A DNA stretch of 63,979 bases from Clostridiales bacterium (GTDB lineage Bacteria > Bacillota > Clostridia > Lachnospirales > Lachnospiraceae), in the NCBI GenBank assembly GCA_018372435.1, contig JAHAJA010000025.1, positions 1 through 63,979 on the forward strand, written 5' to 3'. Of the stretch, positions 42,802 through 51,178 are shown one piece after another (the first letter of the stretch is position 1; each line of letters opens with the position of its first letter). The translations under genes were made by a program, and so were the position numbers. The notes below the pieces were generated by a model, which saw nothing but the letters and a program-made list of their open reading frames with translations, ran no database searches and was not told the DNA's origin.

Positions 42802-42830
42802 AGTATATGTTATAGTAGCTCAGTTGTCAA
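42802..42830 (-). promoter_or_regulatory. Consensus promoter of the peptide island
   Basis: TTGACA (42825-42830), 17 bases, TATACT (42802-42807) on the minus strand. The leader to the radical SAM start is about 135 bases. The 42662-42994 gap otherwise contains only AT-rich DNA and the hairpin at 42948-42990. Confidence 0.82.
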
Positions 42831-42947
42831 GGCAAAAATTAAGTGTTAAGGGGCTGAATTGAAATCTGAGATTCCAGTTTGCAAAGTTAACTTCTGAATC
42901 ACCATATGCTCCGCAATACTAAATTCCTGTAATTAAGGTTCTATAAT

Positions 42948-42990
42948 AAATGTTGGGGTATACGATTTAAACTCGTAAACTCCAACATTT
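42948..42990. terminator. Hairpin at the right edge of the island
   Basis: Nine-base arms (42948-42956 with 42982-42990) enclose an inner TACGA/TCGTA stem. A T-rich tail follows on both strands. It lies directly after the truncated secreted-protein gene and before the island promoter. Confidence 0.6.
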
Positions 42991-42994
42991 TATT

Positions 42995-44107
42995 TTATAA
43001 TAAAAAAAGACCTCCAAGTACCAGTCCTGCTGTACCATCTTCAATATAGACATTCTTTCCATCTATAAAATTAACTACACCCTCTACCCTGACTTTCTCT
43101 GTACCATCTGCTTTATTCCTAGCGTCTGCAACTGGGATTGTTGTAGCTTCTTTTGTATAATACTTATAAGCAGAATATGTACTCTTCTTACCATCTACCT
43201 CTGCATAAGTTGAGATTGTAAATTCTGTATGGTCATCATCAGCACCGTAATCAGCTAATGTAAATGGTCCTGTATACTGGGAATAATCAACTTGGTCATT
43301 TACTTGCATCATAATAGCTGCTCCAGATGCAGCCATGGTTTCCTCTGTTACAGACTCCGAATATAATGTGATTTGTGCTGATGGATCTACAACCGTTTCA
43401 CTTTCATAAGTAGCAGTTACAGGTTGTACTGCAACTGGCACGTATCCGTCAATTGGAGTTCCTGAAAGAGTGATTGAACCTATATTCGTAACTCCACCTG
43501 CGGCGGCGGCTTCATCTGCGGCATAGCTGCCTGTTCCTGCACGAACAGAGATATTGGTTGTGGTTATCATTCTTATGTGCAAACTAGCAATATCACTGAT
43601 TTCTACTGGTAAGCTGTATGTTTTTTCAACCGTATAGGAATTAGTTGCTTGGAATGCAGAACCGTCAATTGTAGTCCATATAGTACCATCAAAACTGTAC
43701 TGCACTTCAAAATCTCTTACTCCAGTGTTAGATGATCTTGGGTAAAAGGAAATTGTATACTTCTCATATCCACTAGCCGGAAACCGAAAACTCCAATAAT
43801 CTCCAGATCCCCAGCCAGTTGCATTCATTGTGTTTGCATTCTTGTTTATGTTTACTGAATACTTATCTGGCACGCTGGTATCTATGCTTACACCGCTTTG
43901 ACCATCTGTATATGGTAATGCCTTAGGGAACTCGATCGTCCCTGTCGTCTCATCTGCGGTTGCTCCGAATTTTAATGAAGCGATATTCAGCCTCGCCGCC
44001 TCTTCTGCATAACTGCTTGAAGCTGGAACCACAGATAATACTGTAGTCACAACCATAACCAATGCTAATAATAATGCCATTGGCTTCTTTGCTGCATGTT
44101 TTAACAT
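42995..44107 (-). pseudogene. 3'-truncated secreted protein with OB-fold domain
   Basis: 370 residues remain. A signal peptide (residues 1-34, ending ASSSYAEEA) is followed by a beta-rich carbohydrate-binding-like domain (residues 40-190, FRFPASGYEKYTISFYPRS). After a linker, the final 40 residues (VRVEGVVNFIDGKNVYIEDGTAGLVL) are the beginning of the OB-fold domain found in large extracellular nuclease/phosphatase proteins (YhcR-like). The frame then ends abruptly in GGLFLL and a stop next to the island hairpin. Complete homologs should continue for several hundred residues. ATG 44107 is preceded by AGGAGG. Confidence 0.72.
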
Positions 44108-44380
44108 TCCTTGTCCTCCTCTTGAAAACATAACTTATATTCCCTTTGATACTTCATATATAATAACTGCCTACTATTCCACATGGATAAACGTTGTGTT
44201 AATTCACTGTTAAAATCTTACCAAACTCTTCAGAATCTCCACTTGCGTCTAGCCACTATTAGACCTTCTATACTAATTTACTATTTTAATAAGAACAATA
44301 TGTCCACATTCTTGCTAGAGTGTTAAACTTTTTATGAATTCCTCACTAATATTCATCGCATATAAGGTAACAATAGAAAA

Positions 44381-44421
44381 AGAGACAATACCCATTCCTC
44401 AATCGAATGAATATTGTCTCT
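44381..44421 (-). terminator. Terminator of the ABC exporter operon
   Basis: A perfect 10-base stem (44381-44390 with 44412-44421) and TTTTTC on the minus strand. Confidence 0.82.
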
Positions 44422-44425
44422 CTCC

Positions 44426-46513
44426 TTATTGTAACTGTAATTCGTATAGTTTCTTATAGATTCCGTCTTTACCTAATAGCTCTTGATGCGTACCACTCTC
44501 TCGAATACGTCCCTTATGCATTACCACAATTTGATCTGCATGCTGAATAGTAGACAAACGATGAGCAACCATAATTGTTGTTCGATTGGTCATTAGCTTC
44601 TCCAAAGCTTCTTGAATGAGCTGTTCCGTCTCCGTATCAATATTAGCCGTCGCTTCATCCATAACAAGAATCCTTGGATTGAAGGCCAACGTCCTTGCGA
44701 AGGATAGCAATTGTCTTTGACCAGCCGATAAAGTTGCCCCTCTCTCTGTTACCGTTTCATCATATCCATGATTTAATCTCTGAATAAAGGAATCGGCATT
44801 CACATACTTCGCAGCTTCCTTAACCGTCTCATCTTTAATATCTTCACTGCGAAGACGTATATTCCCCTTAATATCTCCTGTGAATATGAATACATCTTGC
44901 TGTACTTGTCCGATAGCTGCCCTTAGCTGATCTGTATTCAATTCTTTAATATTAACACCATCGATTAAGATCTCGCCCTTTTGAATATCATAGTATCTAC
45001 CTATTAGATTTAATATAGATGATTTACCTGCTCCCGTGGCACCAACAAAGGCTACCTTTTGTCCTGGTTCTATAACAAAACTAACATCTTTAAGAATCCA
45101 CTCTTCTCCAATGTAAGCAAACCAAACATTCTTAAACTCAATACGACCTTTCACTTCTGGTAATTTTAATGGTACTTCAGAATTCACCACCACAATCTCT
45201 TCATCTAAGATTGTGAAAATCTTCTCTGCGGACGCCATTGCGGATTGCAAGGTACTAAACTGTTCCGCAATCTCTTGAATCGGTTCGAAGAAGGAACCAA
45301 TGTACTGGATAAATATATATAACGTACCAATTGATATGATCCCGCTAAAGTATGAACTACCTCCAACCCAGATAATAATCACTAATGCCAAAACAGATAG
45401 CATATAGATTGCAGGTCTAAAGATAGCAAATACCATCATCTCACGGTAATTGGCACGGTATAATTCTTTGCTCTTCCCTTCAAATTCCTTAAACTTTTCT
45501 TGTTCTCTTGCGAATATCTGAATTAATTTCATACCAGAAATATGCTCTGATAGATATGTATTAATAGCAGTTAATTTCGTTCTGGCAATGCGATAGGTTG
45601 CTCTTGATATCTTCTTGAATAAGAAAGTTAAGAATACAATAAATGGTAATAACACAAAAGCATACATAGACATACGAACATTAATACTTAACATAACGGC
45701 TGCAAGACCGATAATCTTCACTATATTCTTAAACAGTTTAACTAAAATATTCGTATACATTTCATTCAAAGCTTCCACGTCATTGGTAACCCTTGTCACG
45801 ATACGCCCCACCGGAGTTACATCAAAGAATCGCAGAGAAAGCTTATGGATATGTTCAAACACTTCCTGTCTAATGTTATAGATAATATTCTGGCCAGTTA
45901 ATTGTAATAACCATGTCTGCAAAATATTACAGACAAAGCTTACTAGCAAGACAAGCAGATAGATTACTACAATTTTCTTAATTCCATCAAAATCACCTTT
46001 ACGGACCAGTTTTAGTTCGTCTTTACTTAGTAACATACCTGTATATTCTTTTCCTTCTATGGTTACTTTAATGAATTCATCGTCTTGTGTTCCATGACTC
46101 ATCTGAACAGATTCTACTAATTCTTTTGAACTCTCCATTAGATTTTTCTGTACCTTTGAATCAACATTATCAAACATATAGTACTTATCTTCATATAAAA
46201 ACATCTGGTAATAATTCTGTTTGTTAGCAGAAGCATTCTTCACCCCGTCTTTGCTTAGATAAATTCCTCTATATGAGACTGCACCGTTGCTATCTGCGTC
46301 AACTTGAACGTAGGGACGGTTATAACCATCTATATAATCATCAATTGCATCTCCGACAAGGACTGGACGTAATAAATCAAATCCTGTAATTGCTAGAACC
46401 AAAGCAAATACAATTATTATTGTATGCCAGTAAGGTTTTGCATAGCGAAGTAACCTTCGAAGTACATTTCCTTTCATTGATTTTTCATAATCTTCATCAA
46501 TCTTCTGTTTCAT
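44426..46513 (-). CDS. ABC exporter subunit with exterior domain (BmrD-like)
   Basis: A 695-residue half transporter: six helices and one ATPase domain. Between helices 1 and 2 lies an exterior insert of about 120 residues (NRPYVQVDADSNGAVSYRG onward), as in BmrD of Bacillus. Walker A is GATGAGKSS, the signature LSAGQRQ, Walker B ILVMDEATANID with the catalytic Glu, and the H-loop VAHRLST. It follows its partner by 11 bases, so the two form a heterodimer in which this subunit supplies the intact Walker B Glu. The likely cargo is drugs or a peptide; unknown. Confidence 0.85.
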   Translation of the reverse strand: MKQKIDEDYEKSMKGNVLRRLLRYAKPYWHTIIIVFALVLAITGFDLLRPVLVGDAIDDYIDGYNRPYVQVDADSNGAVSYRGIYLSKDGVKNASANKQNYYQMFLYEDKYYMFDNVDSKVQKNLMESSKELVESVQMSHGTQDDEFIKVTIEGKEYTGMLLSKDELKLVRKGDFDGIKKIVVIYLLVLLVSFVCNILQTWLLQLTGQNIIYNIRQEVFEHIHKLSLRFFDVTPVGRIVTRVTNDVEALNEMYTNILVKLFKNIVKIIGLAAVMLSINVRMSMYAFVLLPFIVFLTFLFKKISRATYRIARTKLTAINTYLSEHISGMKLIQIFAREQEKFKEFEGKSKELYRANYREMMVFAIFRPAIYMLSVLALVIIIWVGGSSYFSGIISIGTLYIFIQYIGSFFEPIQEIAEQFSTLQSAMASAEKIFTILDEEIVVVNSEVPLKLPEVKGRIEFKNVWFAYIGEEWILKDVSFVIEPGQKVAFVGATGAGKSSILNLIGRYYDIQKGEILIDGVNIKELNTDQLRAAIGQVQQDVFIFTGDIKGNIRLRSEDIKDETVKEAAKYVNADSFIQRLNHGYDETVTERGATLSAGQRQLLSFARTLAFNPRILVMDEATANIDTETEQLIQEALEKLMTNRTTIMVAHRLSTIQHADQIVVMHKGRIRESGTHQELLGKDGIYKKLYELQLQ

Positions 46514-46524
46514 AAGGTCACCTC

Positions 46525-48297
46525 CTATTCCTGTGCTACTAACTGTCTTTCTAGTTGTTGTTTTCTATATAAGTTTGCATAGATGCCCTCTTGTTCCAAT
46601 AATGTGTTATGGGTACCGTACTCTGCCATCTTACCATCCTCAAGTACTAGAATTCGGTCTGCATTCTGTATTGTAGATATTCTATGCGCGATAATAATTG
46701 TTGTCTTACCTTGGCGATTATCCTTAAGATTCTTAAGAATTCTCTCCTCTGTATCCGTATCTACTGCTGAAAGTGCATCGTCTAATATTAGAATTGGTGC
46801 TTCTTTCATCAAGGCTCTTGCAATTGAACTTCTCTGTTTTTGTCCACCAGATAGGGTAACACCTCTCTCACCTACAATGGTTTCATACTGGAATGGGAAG
46901 TCCATTATATTATCATGGATACAAGCTTGCTTTGCTGCTTCCTCGATTTGTTCTTTCTTATTCGATTCACTACCGAATGCAATGTTATTGCCAAGGGTAT
47001 CAGAGAATAAGAAGTTATCCTGTGGAACATAAGCAATGCTTTCTCTTAATACCTTTAGTGGAATCTCTCTTATATCTATACCATCGATGGTAATCCTATC
47101 ATGTTCTGTGTTGTACATACGTAGAAGTAGGTTTGCAAGAGTTGTCTTACCACTACCAGTTCGACCTAGAATAGCAAGTGTACTTCCTTTTTCCACTGTA
47201 AGATTAATATCTTCAAGTACTGGTTTATCTTGATAGTTATATGCAAAGGATAGACCTTTGAATTGTATTTCTCCTTGAAGGTCACTTTTTCCTTCTTGTT
47301 CTTTCATGAATTCTTCTAATGGAACCTCATCAAATATGTCTGCCTCTTCCTTGAACACACTTTGAATTCTCTTATAAGATGCTCGTCCTTGTGAGAAGAA
47401 CGTAATACTATCTCCAACTGCAATCATTGGCCAAACTAACATATTGATGTACTGGTTAAATGCAATAAATCGTCCTAATGAAATCTCACCAATCATAGTT
47501 AGATACCCACCATAGAATAAGGTAATTAAACTACTAAATCCAACCACTACATCAAGTAATGGCATAACGGTAGCTTGTAATTTCACTACTTTCATGTTCT
47601 TGTCTTTGTTATTCTTATTAGATTTAGCGAACGCTTGCATCTCTTTTCTTTCTTGAACGAATGCTTTGATGACGCGGACTCCTGAGATGCTTTCTTGCAC
47701 TTGGTCCGTCAGATCAGAAAAAGCTTGTTGCTTCTCTCTAAAGCGTTTCTCTGCTTGCTTTCCATACCAGATCCCACCACCTGCTATAATTTCCAGTGGT
47801 ATAACAGCCATGATTGTTAATCGCAAGTCAACATGGGTAATCATCTTACCAAGAACAAGAATTGTTAATATGATCGCATCAAATGTAGTGATGACTGCTG
47901 GACCAATTGACATACGAACAGCATTCAAATCATTTGTAAAATATGACATAAGTTCGCCTGTCTTATTCTCATTAAAATAACGCATAGAAAGCGTTTCAAG
48001 ATGAGCGAACATATCATTTCTAATTTCATATTCTATTCTTCTTGCAGAGCCAAAGATAAAATATCTCCAACAAAACCTACCAATTGTTAATATAAGTCCT
48101 ACAAGTAATATCTTAATGATACCTTGTACAACACCGTCCATCCCCATAGAATGGCTTTGCAATCCATCTGTGATTTCTCCTGTAAACTGTGGTATATATA
48201 AGTTTAATATATCAACAACCAATAGAATTATGGTACCCACGATATATTTCCACTTGTACTTACCTATATAGTAAAACAGGGTATTTTTCTGTTTCAT
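46525..48297 (-). CDS. ABC exporter subunit with degenerate ATPase site (BmrC-like)
   Basis: A 590-residue half transporter with six helices and an ATPase domain. Walker A is GRTGSGKTT, the signature LSGGQKQR and the H-loop IAHRIST. Walker B ends LILDDALSAVD: an Asp replaces the catalytic Glu, as in one half of asymmetric exporters such as BmrCD and TM287/288. Start ATG 48297 follows AAGGAG; a start six codons earlier has no ribosome site. It is first in the two-gene operon, the order seen in Bacillus bmrCD. A GCCGAC direct repeat lies upstream (48332-48351). Confidence 0.85.
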   Translation of the reverse strand: MKQKNTLFYYIGKYKWKYIVGTIILLVVDILNLYIPQFTGEITDGLQSHSMGMDGVVQGIIKILLVGLILTIGRFCWRYFIFGSARRIEYEIRNDMFAHLETLSMRYFNENKTGELMSYFTNDLNAVRMSIGPAVITTFDAIILTILVLGKMITHVDLRLTIMAVIPLEIIAGGGIWYGKQAEKRFREKQQAFSDLTDQVQESISGVRVIKAFVQERKEMQAFAKSNKNNKDKNMKVVKLQATVMPLLDVVVGFSSLITLFYGGYLTMIGEISLGRFIAFNQYINMLVWPMIAVGDSITFFSQGRASYKRIQSVFKEEADIFDEVPLEEFMKEQEGKSDLQGEIQFKGLSFAYNYQDKPVLEDINLTVEKGSTLAILGRTGSGKTTLANLLLRMYNTEHDRITIDGIDIREIPLKVLRESIAYVPQDNFLFSDTLGNNIAFGSESNKKEQIEEAAKQACIHDNIMDFPFQYETIVGERGVTLSGGQKQRSSIARALMKEAPILILDDALSAVDTDTEERILKNLKDNRQGKTTIIIAHRISTIQNADRILVLEDGKMAEYGTHNTLLEQEGIYANLYRKQQLERQLVAQE

Positions 48298-48450
48298 AAC
48301 CGCTCTCCTTCCCATGATAAATTAAGCCGACAATTCTTTGCCGACTTTTTTTAAGTATTTACTAAACTTTGATTCAAAGTAATAACTAAATATGACTTTG
48401 TTTTATCTGCTTGTTTTTAATATCTACTTATTTATAATAACTATTTGTTT

Positions 48451-48945
48451 TTATAATAAATTACTCCTTTTTTCCATTACAATGGTATTGCGCCATCTTC
48501 CAAAACGATCTTTTGCAATCTTCTCTCTATAACCAACCTGACGAAACCCACATCTCTCATGCACACGGATACTTGCTACATTCTCTGCAATGATACTAGA
48601 ACATAATGTCCAATATCCTTTCTTTTCTGAATCAACGATTAATGTCTTTAATAAGGTGGTTCCAATCTTGCAGTTTTTAAAACCTGCATCTACATATAGA
48701 CTTACTTCCACAACACCTCTATATACTTCTCTCTTAGAAGTTGGTGATAATGCTGCAAAACCAACAACTTGATCTTCAATCACCGCCACAAGTCTACCAT
48801 CACAAAGATGTGAAGCATCCCATTCTTCATAGGATGGACATTCCGTTTGAAATGTTGACAAATTCGTCTCTAGCCCTTGTATGTAAATCTCACTAACACG
48901 GTCCCAATCTAGCTCATTCATTCTTCTGATCATACACTTATTCAT
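48451..48945 (-). CDS. GNAT N-acetyltransferase (phosphinothricin acetyltransferase-like)
   Basis: A 164-residue acetyltransferase. Family features are IRRMNELDWDRVSEIYIQGLET, the EVSLYVDAGFKNCKIGTTLL region with the acetyl-CoA loop, and SSIIAENVASIRVHERCGFRQVGYREKI. It is closest in pattern to phosphinothricin/methionine-sulfone N-acetyltransferases, which act on small amino acid analogs; the true substrate is unknown. A good AAAGGAGG precedes ATG 48945. It is monocistronic. Confidence 0.82.
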   Translation of the reverse strand: MNKCMIRRMNELDWDRVSEIYIQGLETNLSTFQTECPSYEEWDASHLCDGRLVAVIEDQVVGFAALSPTSKREVYRGVVEVSLYVDAGFKNCKIGTTLLKTLIVDSEKKGYWTLCSSIIAENVASIRVHERCGFRQVGYREKIAKDRFGRWRNTIVMEKRSNLL

Positions 48946-49108
48946 CGCTATCTTTTATCCTCCTTGAAAATCGTAAAATCCATCACATTATATCTTAACA
49001 TAATTTATCAAACTTGAGGATTGGTTATCTTCTATTTTTTTTGTATTAAATTCTTAAATATATAAATTGGCGAATTTAATAAAATGGGATTTTATCCTAT
49101 TGCAAAAA

Positions 49109-49145
49109 AAACAACCTTCGCTCATTCGTTGAACGAAAGTTGTTT
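49109..49145 (-). terminator. Terminator of the PLD-like gene
   Basis: A 13-base stem (49109-49121 with 49133-49145, one or two imperfect pairs) and a run of T on the minus strand. Confidence 0.82.
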
Positions 49146-49148
49146 GCA

Positions 49149-50600
49149 TTATAATAGATATCTTATGATTTGGAACAACACAGAAGTCACTCGGAATGCA
49201 ATCTTCTTCCACCACGGTAATTCAGGAAGAGCAACATCCTCTCCGGCTACATATTCTCCTTTATTATCTAACTCATAGGATTGCTCTTTCATAGAATTCA
49301 TTACACTCTCTAACTCTTTATTGAATTCTTCCCCATGAACAACAAGCATGGTTTCTGTATCTAGGTACACACTTCTCATATCAAAATTGTAAGAACCTAT
49401 AATAGAGATATCATCATCAATTAACACGGATTTATCATGCATGGAATGTTCTCCTGCAAACTCATAAATAGTAGCTCCCGTGTCTAAGACATCTTGCTTG
49501 TTAAAAATATAATCTGATGAGGCCATATAGTTATCCCCTACTTCAATGGAGTTAATCAATATATCAAATTGCTTTAATTTACCTTTTAACTTACTCAGAT
49601 CGTTTTCCATTGTTTTATTTAGCACCACATATGGTGTCTGAATAATTACACGCTCTTTTGCCTTCTGCATCAATTCATTAATCTGATACCAGATATATGG
49701 CTCTTTGGACATTATATGAATGGGATTCGTAATCAATGTAATCTTATTCGTTTTAACGGTATAAGCCATATAATCAAAATCCTCTGACATAATATCCGAA
49801 CGTTCTGCTAACAAGTTCTGATATGTCTCTTCCAACATATTCTTTGCAGAAGCTATCTTACTTTTACGCGAGAGTGGGACTTTGTCAAAAACAACTTTGC
49901 TATCCTTATAATTCCACAAAGTATAGAAGTATTCTTCTACTTCATGAATCACGCTTTCCACAGAACGATCCGTTCCAGCTGCCGTATTATACACGAAGAT
50001 GTCACGGTCATAACTTAATACTTTCGTGTTATAAGTTCCTAAGAAATAATTTGATGTATTACGCCCTCCAAGAATTAACATACGATCATCGATAATTACG
50101 TATTTATCATGAAGCCGTCCGTTGAATGACCATGGTTCCAAGAGACTAAACAAATTATAATACTTAATGGTAATGTTATCATGCGCAGCCAACACATAAT
50201 ACATTGGATCCCTCTTCATATCAATTCCTGCTGATAATCCGTCGGCTATAATCTCTACTTTAACTCCCCGATCAGCAGCTGCCAATACCGTTGCAAATAT
50301 CTCCCTACTACTTCTATCTGTCTTAAATGAAAAGGAAGACATAATTATCTTCTCTTTCGCATCATTCAACATACGTAGTCGAATATCTAATGCTTCATCA
50401 CTATCCTCAACGACTGCTGCTCGGTCAACAGAAACGCCATCCCCATAGAAACGATTCACATCTAGGGTTTCCTTAACAGAATCGCTTACTTCCTTGTGGG
50501 ATACAAAAGGTAACGTAGCACCTAAAATCATGTAGATTACATAAAGTATTAGCAAGATAATAATTGTTTTAATTATTTTCTTCTTATTCCTAGCTAACAT
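49149..50600 (-). CDS. Membrane-anchored phospholipase D-family protein
   Basis: A 483-residue PLD-superfamily protein. One N-terminal helix (residues 9-30) anchors it. Two HKD motifs are visible: HDKYVIIDDRMLILGGRNTS (residues about 165-184) and HDKSVLIDDDISIIGSYNFD. It resembles cardiolipin synthase-like ClsC/YmdC proteins rather than Cls with two helices. It may make or remodel phospholipids. The C-terminal end is hydrophobic (WKKIAFRVTSVLFQIIRYLL), possibly membrane-touching. It has its own terminator. Confidence 0.82.
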   Translation of the reverse strand: MLARNKKKIIKTIIILLILYVIYMILGATLPFVSHKEVSDSVKETLDVNRFYGDGVSVDRAAVVEDSDEALDIRLRMLNDAKEKIIMSSFSFKTDRSSREIFATVLAAADRGVKVEIIADGLSAGIDMKRDPMYYVLAAHDNITIKYYNLFSLLEPWSFNGRLHDKYVIIDDRMLILGGRNTSNYFLGTYNTKVLSYDRDIFVYNTAAGTDRSVESVIHEVEEYFYTLWNYKDSKVVFDKVPLSRKSKIASAKNMLEETYQNLLAERSDIMSEDFDYMAYTVKTNKITLITNPIHIMSKEPYIWYQINELMQKAKERVIIQTPYVVLNKTMENDLSKLKGKLKQFDILINSIEVGDNYMASSDYIFNKQDVLDTGATIYEFAGEHSMHDKSVLIDDDISIIGSYNFDMRSVYLDTETMLVVHGEEFNKELESVMNSMKEQSYELDNKGEYVAGEDVALPELPWWKKIAFRVTSVLFQIIRYLL

Positions 50601-50682
50601 CTCACACTTCCTTTTTTGTTACTCTAAACATTCAATAGCTCTAGAACTTCGTTCGTGCTTGATTTCCTGCCGATAGGTTATA

Positions 50683-51162
50683 TCATAACACTTCGATAGC
50701 TACATTTCCACCCCTTACTACTTGCACTTTCGGGAATTTCTTCATTAACTCGACAATGTCGTTATTTCTCTCTTCTGTATTGGTGGATTCAATAATTAAT
50801 CCTTGCGTATTATAATCTACAATTTTGGCTTCAAATACATTGGCAATCTGAAGAATTTCACTACGATCTGTCTTGTTACATTCTTTTACTTTGATATAGA
50901 GAAGTTCCTTCTTAACGATTGATATGTCAGTTAAATCCATTACCTTAATTACGTCTACCATTCGATTCAATTGCTTCTTGATTTGTTCAAAAACCTCATC
51001 ATTACAATTTGCTCCAATTGTAATTCTAGATATCGTTGAATCTTCTGTTGTGCCTACTGTAAGGCTCTCCATATTATAACCTTTTCCAGAGAATAAGCCT
51101 GCGATTTTAGCTAATACACCTACATTATTCTCTACATATAATGCAATCCATCTCTTCTTCAT
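50683..51162 (-). CDS. ilvN: Acetolactate synthase small (regulatory) subunit
   Basis: A 159-residue regulatory subunit. The ACT domain starts at once (WIALYVENNVGVLAKIAGLFSGKGYNMESLTVG, read in pieces), binding valine for feedback inhibition, and the second half is the ALS_ss C domain. ATG 51162 follows AAAGGAGG; a start nine codons earlier lies in the end of ilvB. It follows ilvB with 16 bases between, in the T-box-controlled operon. Confidence 0.94.
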   Translation of the reverse strand: MKKRWIALYVENNVGVLAKIAGLFSGKGYNMESLTVGTTEDSTISRITIGANCNDEVFEQIKKQLNRMVDVIKVMDLTDISIVKKELLYIKVKECNKTDRSEILQIANVFEAKIVDYNTQGLIIESTNTEERNNDIVELMKKFPKVQVVRGGNVAIEVL

Positions 51163-51178
51163 ACCTATGCCTCCTTTT

